DNA from: DATARH01 sp963789255
GTDB taxonomy: Bacteria; Pseudomonadota; Alphaproteobacteria; ATCC43930; CGMCC-115725
DNA length: 64,000 bases
Direction: 5' to 3'
Assembly: GCA_963789255.1 (NCBI GenBank)
Contig: CAWBJW010000001.1
Span: forward strand, 682,001-746,000
Under the pieces are notes generated by a model. It searched no databases. It was not told the DNA's origin and saw nothing but the letters and a program-made list of their open reading frames with translations. The position numbers were made by a program, and so were the translations under genes. Positions 53,017-62,841 of this stretch are shown in pieces; the stretch's first letter is position 1; each line of letters opens with the position of its first letter.

Positions 53017-54226
53017 TCACGATGCCGCTGCAGCGGCGGCGCGCCGCGCCTGCCAGGCGGTCTCGTCCTCGTCGATCGGCGGCAAGTCCTGCAATTGCGG
53101 CAGGACTTCCCGGGCGGCGAGGGTGAAGCTCTTTTCCGCCTCGGCGTGGGTCACCAGCCCCTGCCGGGTCATCATGATGATGTGGCGGATGCCGCCGACG
53201 CGGCGGCGGAATTCCTTGATCTGGCGAGCCACGGTGTCGGGGTTGCCGGCGAACATCTGGCCCTGCCCGATCAGCACCTCGGCATCGAGGTTGGTCGGAC
53301 GCGGGCGCCGCGACACGCCTGCGCGCCATGCCTGAGGCGCCATCTCGGGGGCGACCGCGCCGGGCTGGAAGCGGGCGAATTGCGGCGCGCTCTTGATGCT
53401 GACCGTCAGGAACCAGGCGATTTTCTGGCCGATGCGCAGGCCTTCCTCGTCGGTGTCGCCGACATAGCAGAACGCCATGTAGGAGAACCGGTCCTCGCCG
53501 GGTGGGGCCAGCGCGGCCGCGGCGCGCGCCTCTTTGTAGGCATCGAACGCCTGCCTTGTGCGGTCATAGCCGCCGAACAACAGCGTATTGACGATATTGC
53601 GCCGGCCCAGTTCGGCGCAGGTCGGCAGATCTGACGTCGCCGCCCAGAATTCGGGGCGCGGCTCCTGGTAGGGGCGCGGCCAGATGTTGACATGGGGATG
53701 GATGAAGAACTTGCCCTCCCAGCTGAACGGCCCGTCGCGCGTCACGAGCGCCTTCTCTATCAGGTCGATCGCCTCCCATTCGCGCTCGCGGATGCGCGTC
53801 GGGTTGGCGTCGCCCGAAACCATCTCGGTGGCGCCCGATTTGACAAAGCCGATCTCCAGCCGGCCCTTCGACAACACATCGATCGTCGCGTATTCCTCGG
53901 CGACCCGGACCGGGTCGGGGCGCACGGTGATCAGCGTGCCGAGCGAGAGGATGCGCACATTCTTCGTCAGCCGCGCGACGATGCCGGTGATCACCGGGCT
54001 CGCCGCCCACAGATTGTTGATCCCGGAATGGTGCTCGTTGGTGACGATATGGAGCCCCAAATCGTCGCACAGCCGGTATTCGTCGAAGATCTCGTCGTAG
54101 AGCCGGGCGGCGATCTTCGGGTCGCAATACTGGTTGGGCAGGCTCGCCCGCACCGATTGGGCCTCGTCGAGCACCTCGGCGGGGACGAACGGGTAGGGGT
54201 TCTCGCAATGGTTCCACAGACTCCAT
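53017..54226 (-). CDS. LLM class (luciferase-like) flavin-dependent oxidoreductase, frame-disrupted at the start
   Basis: 402 residues after removing one extra base. The start reads ATGGAG-T-CTGTGG (54226, extra base 54220); repaired, it begins MELWNHCENPYPFVPAEVLD. The TIM-barrel bacterial luciferase pattern is clear: GLHIVTNEHHSGINNLWAAS, LGTLITVRPDPVRVAEEYAT, KGRLEIGFVKSGATEMVSGD and MFAGNPDTVARQIKEFRRRV. The family uses reduced FMN and oxygen, or F420. Substrate unknown. The span, 1210 bp, is one over a codon multiple. The same ATGGAG-T-CTG break occurs in the Mth938-like gene at 13011. Confidence 0.9.
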
Positions 54227-54259
54227 GCCGCTACCCTCCAGCTGTCAACGAGCCTGTCG

Positions 54260-54742
54260 TTACCGCTTGCGGAAGCTGTCGAGGGTGACGACGTCGGCCG
54301 TTGGCTTGTCCGCGGGCTTGGACGGCGTTTCGACCGGCGCCGGCACATTGTCGAGCTTGGTTGGGCCAGGTTTGGCCGCGTTCCCCTCCGGGACGGCGAA
54401 TTCGAGCGCGAAATTGACCGACGGATCGGCGAAGCTGCGCACCGCCGCAAACGGGATCACCAGGCGTTCGGGCTGTTTCTGAAAGGTAAGCGTGACGGAA
54501 AAGCTGGCCTCGGCAACCTCGAGATCCCAGAACTGATGCTGCAACACGATGGTCATCTCTTCCGGGTATCTGGCGCGTAGATGATCGGGGATGGCGACCC
54601 CGGGCATCCCGGTGGCGAAGCCGATATAGAAATGGTGGGCGCTCTTCAGCCCTTCGCGCATGGCCCGCTTGAGCGCGTCGCGCACCACGCCGCGCAGCGC
54701 GCCTTCGACCATCTTCTCGTAATGGAACAAATCCTGCGCCAT
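54260..54742 (-). CDS. sspB: SspB family ClpXP adaptor protein
   Basis: 160 residues starting MAQDLFHYEKMVEGALRGVV. It follows the alphaproteobacterial SspB pattern: HHFYIGFATGMPGVAIPDHL, YPEEMTIVLQHQFWDLEVAE, SFSVTLTFQKQPERLVIPFA, and FADPSVNFALEF. A disordered linker and a short C-terminal ClpX-binding tail (ADVVTLDSFRKR) follow. SspB brings ssrA-tagged proteins to ClpXP. The tmRNA that encodes the ssrA tag lies about 50 bp upstream on the same strand, linking the adaptor with its substrate tag. Confidence 0.92.
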   Translation of the reverse strand: MAQDLFHYEKMVEGALRGVVRDALKRAMREGLKSAHHFYIGFATGMPGVAIPDHLRARYPEEMTIVLQHQFWDLEVAEASFSVTLTFQKQPERLVIPFAAVRSFADPSVNFALEFAVPEGNAAKPGPTKLDNVPAPVETPSKPADKPTADVVTLDSFRKR

Positions 54743-54794
54743 CGCCCCTCGCCCGCCATCGCCTCTTGGCCGCAGCGACCCTCCCGCAAAGGTA

Positions 54795-55140
54795 AGTGAG
54801 GGGCTTCTGTTGCCCGGTGCCCCTCGGACCGCGAGTTGATTGCTAGCTTCACCCGGTTAGGGGTTAGGCCGCAAGCGCCTCTGTTGCGAAGTTATCGTTC
54901 GCAGCTAGGTTTGTGACCCGATAACGGTGGTATCATGCCGAGCGACGGTTTTACCTTTACCACGCGCGTCGAGCCTGTTTCGCCCCCATGAGCCGCCGGC
55001 CATGATCGATTCGCCTGAGCAAGTCGGCGGCCGGCGGGAATTGGTGGAGGCGCCGGGTACCGCCCCCGGGTCCGCAACGCTTATTCCGTAAGCCGTGTAT
55101 CGCCATAGTCGGTTGCCCGACACGGGAGATATAGGGTGGC
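54795..55140 (-). ncRNA. ssrA: tmRNA, circularly permuted two-piece type
   Basis: Read on the minus strand, the acceptor piece comes first. It ends GGCGCCTCCACCA at 55042, after a T-arm-like GGACCCGGGGGCGGTACC. A 54-nt spacer with a GCCGGC-rich stem follows. The coding piece begins GGGGGCGAAACAGGCTCGAC at 54987. GGGGGCG (54987-54981) pairs over seven bases with CGCCTCC (55052-55046) to close the acceptor stem, with CCA encoded. The tag frame (54905-54867) encodes AANDNFATEALAA with stop TAA (54866-54864). Order and tag are those of alphaproteobacterial permuted tmRNA. It rescues stalled ribosomes and tags products for ClpXP. The outer ends (54795, 55140) are approximate. Confidence 0.95.
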
Positions 55141-55166
55141 GCCGCGAGAAACGCAATCGGGTGCGC

Positions 55167-55275
55167 CCTTCGAGACAGAAGCTTCGCGGCTTCCTCAGGA
55201 TGACGTAAGGTGGAAAGACCTCATTCTTCGTCGTGCTGGGAGCGCCCACAGGGCGCGTCTCGAAGCACGCAGGGT
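55167..55275. repeat. REP-like repeat between tmRNA and thyX
   Basis: CCCTTCGAGACAGAAGCTTC, CGGCTTCCTCAGGATGACG, GGGAGCGCCCACAGGGCGCG and CGTCTCGAAGCACGC. It is a longer member of the CTCAGGATGACG / CGTCTCGAAG repeat family also seen at 24153-24265 and 52745-52790. It occupies the thyX upstream region. Confidence 0.75.
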
Positions 55276-55287
55276 GCGAATGCAGCG

Positions 55288-56220
55288 ATGCCGCTGACCC
55301 CGGAACAGGAGCAGGAAATCGCCGCCGAGCGCGGCGAAACGCGGCCGACGCGGCGTGCCACCGTGCCGGCGCTCGAAGAAATCCTCTACCAGCCGTTGCC
55401 GGTGCTCGACCACGGCTTTGTCCGGGTCGTCAACTACATGGGCGATGACGGCGCGATCGTCCAGGCGGCGCGCGTCTCCTATGGGCGGGGCACCAGGCGG
55501 GTCAGCGAAGACCGCGGCCTCATCAACTATCTGATGCGCCATCGCCATACCACCCCGTTCGAGATGTGCGAGATCAAGTACCACGTAAAATTGCCGATCT
55601 TCGTCGCCCGGCAGTGGATCCGCCACCGCACCGCCAACGTCAATGAATACTCGGCGCGCTACTCGATCCTCGACAACGAGTTCTACATCCCGGCGCCGCA
55701 GCATCTGGCGGCGCAGGCGTCGGTCAACCGCCAGGGCCGCGGCGACGTCATCGAAGGCGAGGCGGCGCGGCGCGTCCTCGACCTGTTGCGCGCCGATGCC
55801 GAGCGCGCCTACGCCGGCTATGCCGAGATGCTGAACGAGGACACCTCCGGCGCGCCGCGCGATCCGACCTGGCCCGGCCTCGCGCGCGAATTGGCGCGGA
55901 TGAACCTGTCTCTCAACTTTTATACCCAATGGTATTGGAAAACCGACCTGCACAACCTCTTGCATTTCCTCAGCCTGCGCGCCGACCCGCACGCCCAATA
56001 CGAAATCCGCGCCTACGCTGAGACGATGCTTCAGACAGTACAACGCTGGATACCAATGGTTTATAACGCGTTCTTCGAATATCACATGAATGCAGTGCTG
56101 ATCTCGGCGACCGGCCTCGCCGTGATCCGCCGCCTGCTCGCCGGCGAGCCGGTAGACCAGGCGTCGAGCGGCCTCAGCCCGCGTGAATGGCGCGAGCTGA
56201 TGGCCGTGCTGGGGCGATGA
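55288..56220 (+). CDS. thyX: Flavin-dependent thymidylate synthase ThyX
   Basis: 310 residues from ATG 55288 (MPLTPEQEQEIAAERGETRP). It makes dTMP from dUMP using FAD and methylene-tetrahydrofolate. The signature RHRTANVNEYSARYS is present; the usual RHRxxSxNExSxRY has Ser where this protein has Asn at the sixth position. Active-site region LNLSLNFYTQWYWKTDLHN-type sequence and RIPMVY-like residues near the end fit the family. Frame intact. No classic ThyA is in the window. It is separated from tmRNA by a repeat. Confidence 0.94.
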   Translation: MPLTPEQEQEIAAERGETRPTRRATVPALEEILYQPLPVLDHGFVRVVNYMGDDGAIVQAARVSYGRGTRRVSEDRGLINYLMRHRHTTPFEMCEIKYHVKLPIFVARQWIRHRTANVNEYSARYSILDNEFYIPAPQHLAAQASVNRQGRGDVIEGEAARRVLDLLRADAERAYAGYAEMLNEDTSGAPRDPTWPGLARELARMNLSLNFYTQWYWKTDLHNLLHFLSLRADPHAQYEIRAYAETMLQTVQRWIPMVYNAFFEYHMNAVLISATGLAVIRRLLAGEPVDQASSGLSPREWRELMAVLGR

Positions 56221-56408
56221 GCGTCGCTCACCCCCTCCCGCGGGCTTGACCCGCGGGTCCACGTCTTGTCTGCCGTGCGTCAACCAAGACGTGGATGCCC
56301 GGATCAAGTCTCGACGGCGGGCGCAAGCTTCTCTTGATAATTCAAATGCCAATATTATCTATGACCGGACCAGGCAATCGAATACCGGCGGACTTGAATA
56401 ATACCTTT

Positions 56409-56550
56409 CCCTGCTCGCCCGCTGAAATTCCCTGCTCGGCCGGTAAGAACTCCCTGCTCCCGAACGGCGAAATCCCTGCAAATTCCCCTTAACATATTGG
56501 AATTATTCACATTTCATAAAAAGATGGGGTGATTTTCCCTGCCGGCAGGG
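56409..56550. repeat. Short tandem array of TTCCCTGCTC units, 21-22 bp period
   Basis: CCCTGCTC(G) occurs at 56409, 56430 and 56452, and CCCTGCA at 56474, giving periods of 21, 22 and 22 bp with varied spacers. About 55 bp further on is TTTTCCCTGCCGGCAGGGAAT, a palindrome made of the same unit and its inverse. The intervening DNA (56475-56530) is AT-rich. The region reads in one frame as a repeated PC(S/N)...IP peptide, but no gene start supports it. Arrays of CCCTG units like this occur between genes in alphaproteobacteria; the role is unknown. Confidence 0.7.
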
Positions 56551-56610
56551 AATTTACCCCGAGGCCCTTGCCGTGCCCGCCGCACCGGCCGGAGGCACCG
56601 GCGGCGCGCG

Positions 56611-57393
56611 CTATCGGGCGAGGGCGCAGGAGTGGTCCTGCAATTCCTCGCCGCCGGCGCGGTCGCCCGTCGCCGGGTTGCGCTCGTCGTCGAGCAGGAT
56701 GAAGCCGGGCCGGCCGCCGGCGAATTCGGCAGCGGCGACGACCAGCGTCTGCCGGCCCATGGCTGCCCGCGCCCCCGGTTTGCCGTCCGCCAACAGCTTG
56801 AACGGGTCGGCGTTGCCCAGATCGTCGCCGAGAACCCGCATCGCCCAATAGCGGTGGCCGGCGAGCGGCTCCGGCAACGGCGCCCAATGCGCGCCGAGCG
56901 CAGGCGCCGCTCGCCGCAAGGCGTCGCGGACATCCGGGCGCAGGCAATCGATGTGGATATGCAACTGGTTCTGCGAGCGGGCGAACGGCGAATTGACGGC
57001 GAGGCTGATGGCGTCGCGCGGCAGCGACCGGCCGGCGGCCCGCTCGGTATAGGCGCGCTCGCGCCAGGCGGCGGCGAAATAGTTCGCCGTTCCGGGCTGC
57101 AGCAATCGCGGGTCCTCGATGCCGGTCACCCGGGCGGTCGGGATCACCAGATATTGCGTCGCCCCGGTGAGGTCCTTGAGCAGCACATAGCCGGCGGCGG
57201 CGCCCTCGTGCAGATCGACCAGAGCGCAGGGCGCGGGCGAACCATGCTGCTCCTCGTTGGGCACGCATAGGCCGTGCACGATCTTCCACAGCGCGTCGGG
57301 ATCGGCGTGCGACGCCGGCGCGGCCGCGATGACGATCAGCGCCGCCGCGAGCAGCAACAGCCGCACGGTGCCGAGCCCAATGATCACCGGCAT
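56611..57393 (-). CDS. cdh: CDP-diacylglycerol pyrophosphatase
   Basis: 260 residues starting MPVIIGLGTVRLLLLAAALI, with a signal peptide ending near PASHA. Then DPDALWKIVHGLCVPNEEQH, LKDLTGATQYLVIPTARVTG and the active-site motif SQNQLHIHIDCLRPDV, a HIT-like HxHxD pattern. The C-terminal part reads HRYWAMRVLGDDLGNADPFK. It hydrolyses CDP-diacylglycerol to phosphatidate and CMP in the periplasm or at the inner membrane. It starts 7 bp after the mrp stop and may be co-transcribed. Frame intact. Confidence 0.92.
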   Translation of the reverse strand: MPVIIGLGTVRLLLLAAALIVIAAAPASHADPDALWKIVHGLCVPNEEQHGSPAPCALVDLHEGAAAGYVLLKDLTGATQYLVIPTARVTGIEDPRLLQPGTANYFAAAWRERAYTERAAGRSLPRDAISLAVNSPFARSQNQLHIHIDCLRPDVRDALRRAAPALGAHWAPLPEPLAGHRYWAMRVLGDDLGNADPFKLLADGKPGARAAMGRQTLVVAAAEFAGGRPGFILLDDERNPATGDRAGGEELQDHSCALAR

Positions 57394-57400
57394 GTCCGAG

Positions 57401-58525
<1,125 letters not shown>

Positions 58526-58696
58526 ATGCTATTCCCGCGCGACGGGGCACAACTGAGCGCATTTAGGCGCGGCGCCGGCACTTGACAACACCCGCCCGGC
58601 GCGCCCTCAATCGCGCTGACGTTCGGCGCCGGAACTCGCGCGGCCCATCGGCGGCGGCAGCGCGGTCCGAGCAGCGCCGCGGAAAGGGTCAAGTCG

Positions 58697-59902
58697 ATGA
58701 TCTGGCACAGTGAGGGCGGTGGTCCGTGGGGCACCGGGCCTCGCGGGGGTGGCGGTGGCGGCGGCGGTCCTTGGGGTGGTGGCGGCGGCGGGCGCGGCAA
58801 TGGCCCGAGCGGTCCGCGCGGCCCGATGCCGCCCAACCTCGAAGAAATCCTGCGGCGCACTCAGGACCGCTTCCGCCATGCCCTTCCCGGCGGCTTCGGC
58901 ACCGGCGCCGGCGTTGGGGTCGTCGTCCTCGCGATCGTCGTGCTGTGGCTGGCGAGCGGCTTTTACCGGGTGCTGCCCGACGAGGTCGGCGTGGTGCAGC
59001 GCTTCGGCGCCTACAACCGCATCACCCAGCCCGGCCTCAACTACCACCTGCCGACGCCGATCGAGAGCGTTTCGACCCCCAAGGTCACGCGGGTCACCCG
59101 CACCGAAATCGGCTTCCGCAGCGAGGAGAATGCGACCGGCCAGCCGACGGAAGGCAACCAGCTGCCGCAAGAGTCGCTGATGCTGACCGGCGACGAGAAC
59201 ATCGTCGATGTCAACTGCACGGTTTTCTGGGTGATCAAGGACGCCAAAGCCTTTCTGTTCAACATCCGCGCGCCCGAGAAGACGGTCAAGGCGGCGGCCG
59301 AGAGCGCCCTGCGCGAGGTCATCGGCGAGCACCCGCTGGCGATGGAGCTGTCGGCCGGGCGCCAGCAGATCGAGAACGACACGGAAAAGCTGCTGCAGTT
59401 GCTGCTCGATTCCTACGGCGCCGGGGTCGAGGTCACGCAGGTCACCCTGCAGCGGGTCGATCCGCCAGGCCCGGTCATCGCCGCCTTCCGCGACGTCCAG
59501 GCGGCGCTCGCCGACCAGGCGCGGCTGAAGAACGAGGCCGAGTCGTATCGCAACGGCGTGGTCCCGAAGGCGCGCGGCCAAGCCACCAAGATCGTCCAGG
59601 GCGCCGAGGCCTATCGCCAGCAGGTCGTGGCCCAGGCGACCGGCGACGCCGCGCGCTTCGATTCGGTCTACAACGCCTTCAAGGTGGCGCAGGACGTGAC
59701 CCGCGAGCGCCTCTTCATCGTGACCATGGAGAAGATCCTCGAGGGCAGCCGGAAGGTGATCATCGACAAAGCGGCGCAGGGTGCGAGCGGCGTCGTGCCG
59801 TACCTGCCGCTGCCGGGGCTCGCCGGCCCGGCGCCGTCGGCCGAGGCGCCCGCCGGATCCGCTGCACCGGCGGCCCAACCCTTCGCCGGTGCGTCGCGAT
59901 GA
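58697..59902 (+). CDS. hflK: HflK, membrane protease regulator
   Basis: 401 residues starting MIWHSEGGGPWGTGPRGGGG, a Gly-rich cytoplasmic head typical of HflK. One membrane helix (GVGVVVLAIVVLWLASGF) and then a large periplasmic SPFH domain: YRVLPDEVGVVQRFGAYNRI, LTGDENIVDVNCTVFWVIKD and ALREVIGEHPLAMELSAGRQ. An Ala/Glu-rich helix and tail end the protein. With HflC it surrounds and controls the FtsH protease. Its stop overlaps the hflC start (ATGA), so they are coupled. Intact. Confidence 0.95.
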   Translation: MIWHSEGGGPWGTGPRGGGGGGGGPWGGGGGGRGNGPSGPRGPMPPNLEEILRRTQDRFRHALPGGFGTGAGVGVVVLAIVVLWLASGFYRVLPDEVGVVQRFGAYNRITQPGLNYHLPTPIESVSTPKVTRVTRTEIGFRSEENATGQPTEGNQLPQESLMLTGDENIVDVNCTVFWVIKDAKAFLFNIRAPEKTVKAAAESALREVIGEHPLAMELSAGRQQIENDTEKLLQLLLDSYGAGVEVTQVTLQRVDPPGPVIAAFRDVQAALADQARLKNEAESYRNGVVPKARGQATKIVQGAEAYRQQVVAQATGDAARFDSVYNAFKVAQDVTRERLFIVTMEKILEGSRKVIIDKAAQGASGVVPYLPLPGLAGPAPSAEAPAGSAAPAAQPFAGASR

Positions 59903-60876
59903 GCCGGCGCTCCCTCGCCATCGTCGGCGTCGTGCTGATCGTCGCCGGCATTTTTGCGCTGAGCTCGCTGTTCATCGTCGGGCAGACGGAGCAGGCGCTG
60001 CTCCTGCAATTCGGCAGGCTTGTGCGCGTCATCAGCAAGCCCGGGCTCGAGGCCAAAATCCCGTTCGTGCAGAACGTCGTCTATTTCGACAAGCGCCTGC
60101 TCGATGTCGAGCCGCCCCCCGAGGAGGTCATCGCCTCGGACCAGAAGCGGCTGGTCGTCGATACCTACACCCGCTACCGCATCACCAACCCCCGGCTTTT
60201 CTACCAGACCGTCGGCAGCGAGGAAGCCGTACGCGAGCGCCTGATTGCGATGGTCAGCAGCAGCCTGCGGCAGGTCATCGGCAAGGTGCCGCTGTCGGAC
60301 CTGCTGTCGGTGCGGCGCGCGTCGATCATGCACAAGATCCGCGATGAGGTCAGGAGCGCCGCCAAACCGTTCGGCATCGAGGTCGTCGATACCCGCATCC
60401 GCCGCGCCGATCTGCCGCAGCAGAACAGCGAGGCGATCTATGCGCGGATGAATTCCGAGCGCCAGCAGCAGGCCGCGCTCTATCGCGGCGAGGGCGCCCA
60501 GGCGGCGCAGACCGTGCGCGCCAACGCCGATCGCGAGGTCACGGTGATCCTGGCCGACGCCCAGCGCCAGGCGCAGGAATTGAGCGGTCAGGGCGATGCC
60601 GCGGCGACCGCGATCTATGCCAAAGCCTACGGCCAGGATGAGCAGTTCTTTGCCTTCTATCGCTCGCTGGAGGCCTATCGCAACGCCTTCAGCGGCAAGG
60701 ACACCTCCTTCGTGCTGTCCCCTGAAGGCAATTTCTTCCGCTACTTCGAGGGTTGGCCGGCGTCGCCCGCGGCGGCGGGCTCGCCCCTCAAATCTTCGGG
60801 CATTCCGCCGGCGCCTGGACCGGCATCTGCCGCAGCGCCGGCCGGCGCTGCGGTCGCCGGAGCGCGCGCGCGGTGA
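59899..60876 (+). CDS. hflC: HflC, membrane protease regulator
   Basis: 325 residues starting MSRRSLAIVGVVLIVAGIFA, with an N-terminal membrane anchor. The SPFH domain includes FIVGQTEQALLLQFGRLVRV, LDVEPPPEEVIASDQKRLVV and RRADLPQQNSEAIYARMNSE. The C-terminal helix has RRYEGA-type residues (ADREVTVILADAQRQAQELS) and AKAYGQDEQFFAFYRSLEAY. The very end is Pro/Ala-rich and longer than in E. coli. Partner of HflK in the FtsH-HflKC complex. Intact. Confidence 0.95.
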   Translation: MSRRSLAIVGVVLIVAGIFALSSLFIVGQTEQALLLQFGRLVRVISKPGLEAKIPFVQNVVYFDKRLLDVEPPPEEVIASDQKRLVVDTYTRYRITNPRLFYQTVGSEEAVRERLIAMVSSSLRQVIGKVPLSDLLSVRRASIMHKIRDEVRSAAKPFGIEVVDTRIRRADLPQQNSEAIYARMNSERQQQAALYRGEGAQAAQTVRANADREVTVILADAQRQAQELSGQGDAAATAIYAKAYGQDEQFFAFYRSLEAYRNAFSGKDTSFVLSPEGNFFRYFEGWPASPAAAGSPLKSSGIPPAPGPASAAAPAGAAVAGARAR

Positions 60877-60919
60877 CCGCCGGAACGGCGATCCGGCGCG
60901 GCACCCTCCTTAGCGGGTA

Positions 60920-61105
60920 ATGCGGGACCTATGCACCGGGCTCGCACTCGTTCTCGTTATCGAGGGCATCCTCTACGCGTTGTTCCCGGAAGGAATGAAG
61001 CACGTCGCCGCGCGCGCGATGAGGGTGCCGCCGCAGATCCTGCGCTCGGCCGGCTTGCTGACCGCCGCTATCGGTGTGGTGATCGTGTGGCTGCTGCGGC
61101 ACTGA
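60920..61105 (+). CDS. DUF2065 family small membrane protein
   Basis: 61 residues starting MRDLCTGLALVLVIEGILYA. Two hydrophobic segments flank LFPEGMKHVAARAMRVPPQI. DUF2065 genes are typically found between hflC and degP or beside hflKC in proteobacteria, as here (43 bp after hflC). The function is unknown; a role with the membrane protease complex or envelope stress is plausible from context only. Confidence 0.88.
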   Translation: MRDLCTGLALVLVIEGILYALFPEGMKHVAARAMRVPPQILRSAGLLTAAIGVVIVWLLRH

Positions 61106-61319
61106 TTGACACATCCGCGAAGGGGTCTGGCTTGCCGGCGGTTTCTCCCGTAAAATCGCGACGAGGCGCTTCGGTCGTCGTTGTCAGCCGGGTTGGATAG
61201 GCGCGGCCTCACCAGCCGGCGCGTCGCCCGCGCGGCATTGCCGGCCGGCGCGCGAGGGTTCGCCCGGGTCAATTTAATCGGCGCGATATCAGGCCTTTGC
61301 CGCAAGGAGTTCGAATAAC

Positions 61320-62824
61320 GTGTCGTTGCTGTCATCGCGATTGCGGCGTTCGACCGTCATGGCGGCCGCCGCGTTGGTGCTCGTCATGCCCGCCGGCTGG
61401 CCCTCGGCGGCGGCGCACCCGGCGCCGGACGGGTTTGCCGACCTTGCCGCGAAGCTGCTGCCGTCGGTCGTCAACATCTCGACGACGCAGACCCTGAAGG
61501 CGGATCAGCAATCCGAGTCGTCCGCTCCGGAGCGCCCGGAGTTCCCGCCCGGCTCGCCGTTCGATGAGTTTTTCAAGAATTTCTTCGACCATCAGGGTCA
61601 GCACGGCGACCGCCCCGAGGCCCGGCCGCGCAAGACGACCTCGCTCGGCTCGGGTTTTGTGATCGACCCGGCCGGCTACATCGTCACCAACAATCACGTC
61701 ATCGCCCATGCCGACCAGATCACCGTCATCCTGCACGACAACACCAATCTAAAGGCCGAGCGTGGTCGGCCGCGACACAAAGACCGATGTCGCCGTGCTG
61801 AAGGTGAAGACCGACAAACCGCTCGTCGCCGCGAGCTGGGGCGACAGCGGCAAGGCGCGGGTCGGCGACTGGGTGCTGGCGATCGGCAACCCATTCGGCC
61901 TCGGCGGCAGCGTCACTGCCGGCATTCTCTCGGCGCGTCAGCGCGACATCAATTCGGGCCCCTACGACGATTTTCTGCAGACCGACGCCGCGATCAACCG
62001 GGGCAACTCGGGCGGGCCGATGTTCAACATGGATGGCGAGGTCATCGGCATCAACACGGCGATCTATTCGCCCAACGGCGGCTCGATCGGTATCGGCTTT
62101 GCCATCCCGTCCAACCTTGCCAAGGCGGTCGTGGACCAGCTGATCCATGAGCCCGATCATATGATGCACCGCGGCTGGCTAGGGGTGCGCATCCAGGCGG
62201 TCACCGGGGGGATTGCCGAGAGCCTCGGGCTCGACAAGCCGCAGGGCGCGCTCGTCGCCAGCGTCAACAAAAACGGCCCGGCCGAGACCGGCGGCATTCA
62301 GCCCGGCGATGTGATCCTCAACTTTGACGGCAAGCCGGTTCCCGACATGCGTCATCTGCCGCGGCTCGTCGCCGAGGAGACGGTCGGCAAGACCGTGCCC
62401 GTGACGGTCTGGCGCAAGCGTCAGCAAACCACGCTTCAGGTCAAGCTCGGCAGGCTCGAGGAGACCGAGCAGGTGGCCGCCAAGGAGCCGGACAAGGCCA
62501 AGCCGCCGAAGGAGGACAGCAGCACGGTGACGACGCTCGGCCTTACCCTGTCGAATATCACCCCCGAGCTGAAGGAAAAGTTCTCGCTGGGCGATGACAA
62601 GGGGGTCGTCGTTGTCGACGTCGACAAAGGACAGCCCCGCGGCCGACAGGGGGATCAAAGCCGGCGACGTCGTCATGGAAGCCGCGCAGGAGGAGGTCAG
62701 CAGCACGAGCCAGGTTACCGGCAGGATCGACGACGCGAAGAAGGCCGGTCGCAGATCGATCCTGCTGCTCGTCGAGCGGCAGGGCGATCTGCGCTTCGTC
62801 GCGTTGCGCCTCGACCAAAGTTGA
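61320..62824 (+). CDS. degP: DegP/HtrA family periplasmic serine protease, frame-disrupted twice
   Basis: Starts at GTG 61320 after AAGGAG, with a signal peptide (STVMAAAALVLVMPAGWPSA). The catalytic triad is visible: His in IVTNNHVIAHADQI, Asp in DTKTDVAVLKVKTD and Ser in NRGNSGGPMFNMDGEV. Two PDZ domains follow (WLGVRIQAVTGGIAESLGLD; LGLTLSNITPELKEKF ... AADRGIKAGDVVMEA). Extra bases at 61761 (GAG-C-GTGGTC) and about 62629 (AAAG-GACAGC) break the frame. The span of 1505 bp is two over a codon multiple and repairs to 500 residues, the usual size. It degrades or refolds damaged envelope proteins. Nearby hflKC and DUF2065 suggest a shared envelope quality-control set. Confidence 0.93.
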
Positions 62825-62841
62825 GGTTGGAGGGCCGCCGC

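Noticed and set aside
56409..56550. CRISPR array
   Set aside because: Only four short, imperfect units with 21-22 bp total period; no 25-40 bp repeats with unique spacers and no cas genes.
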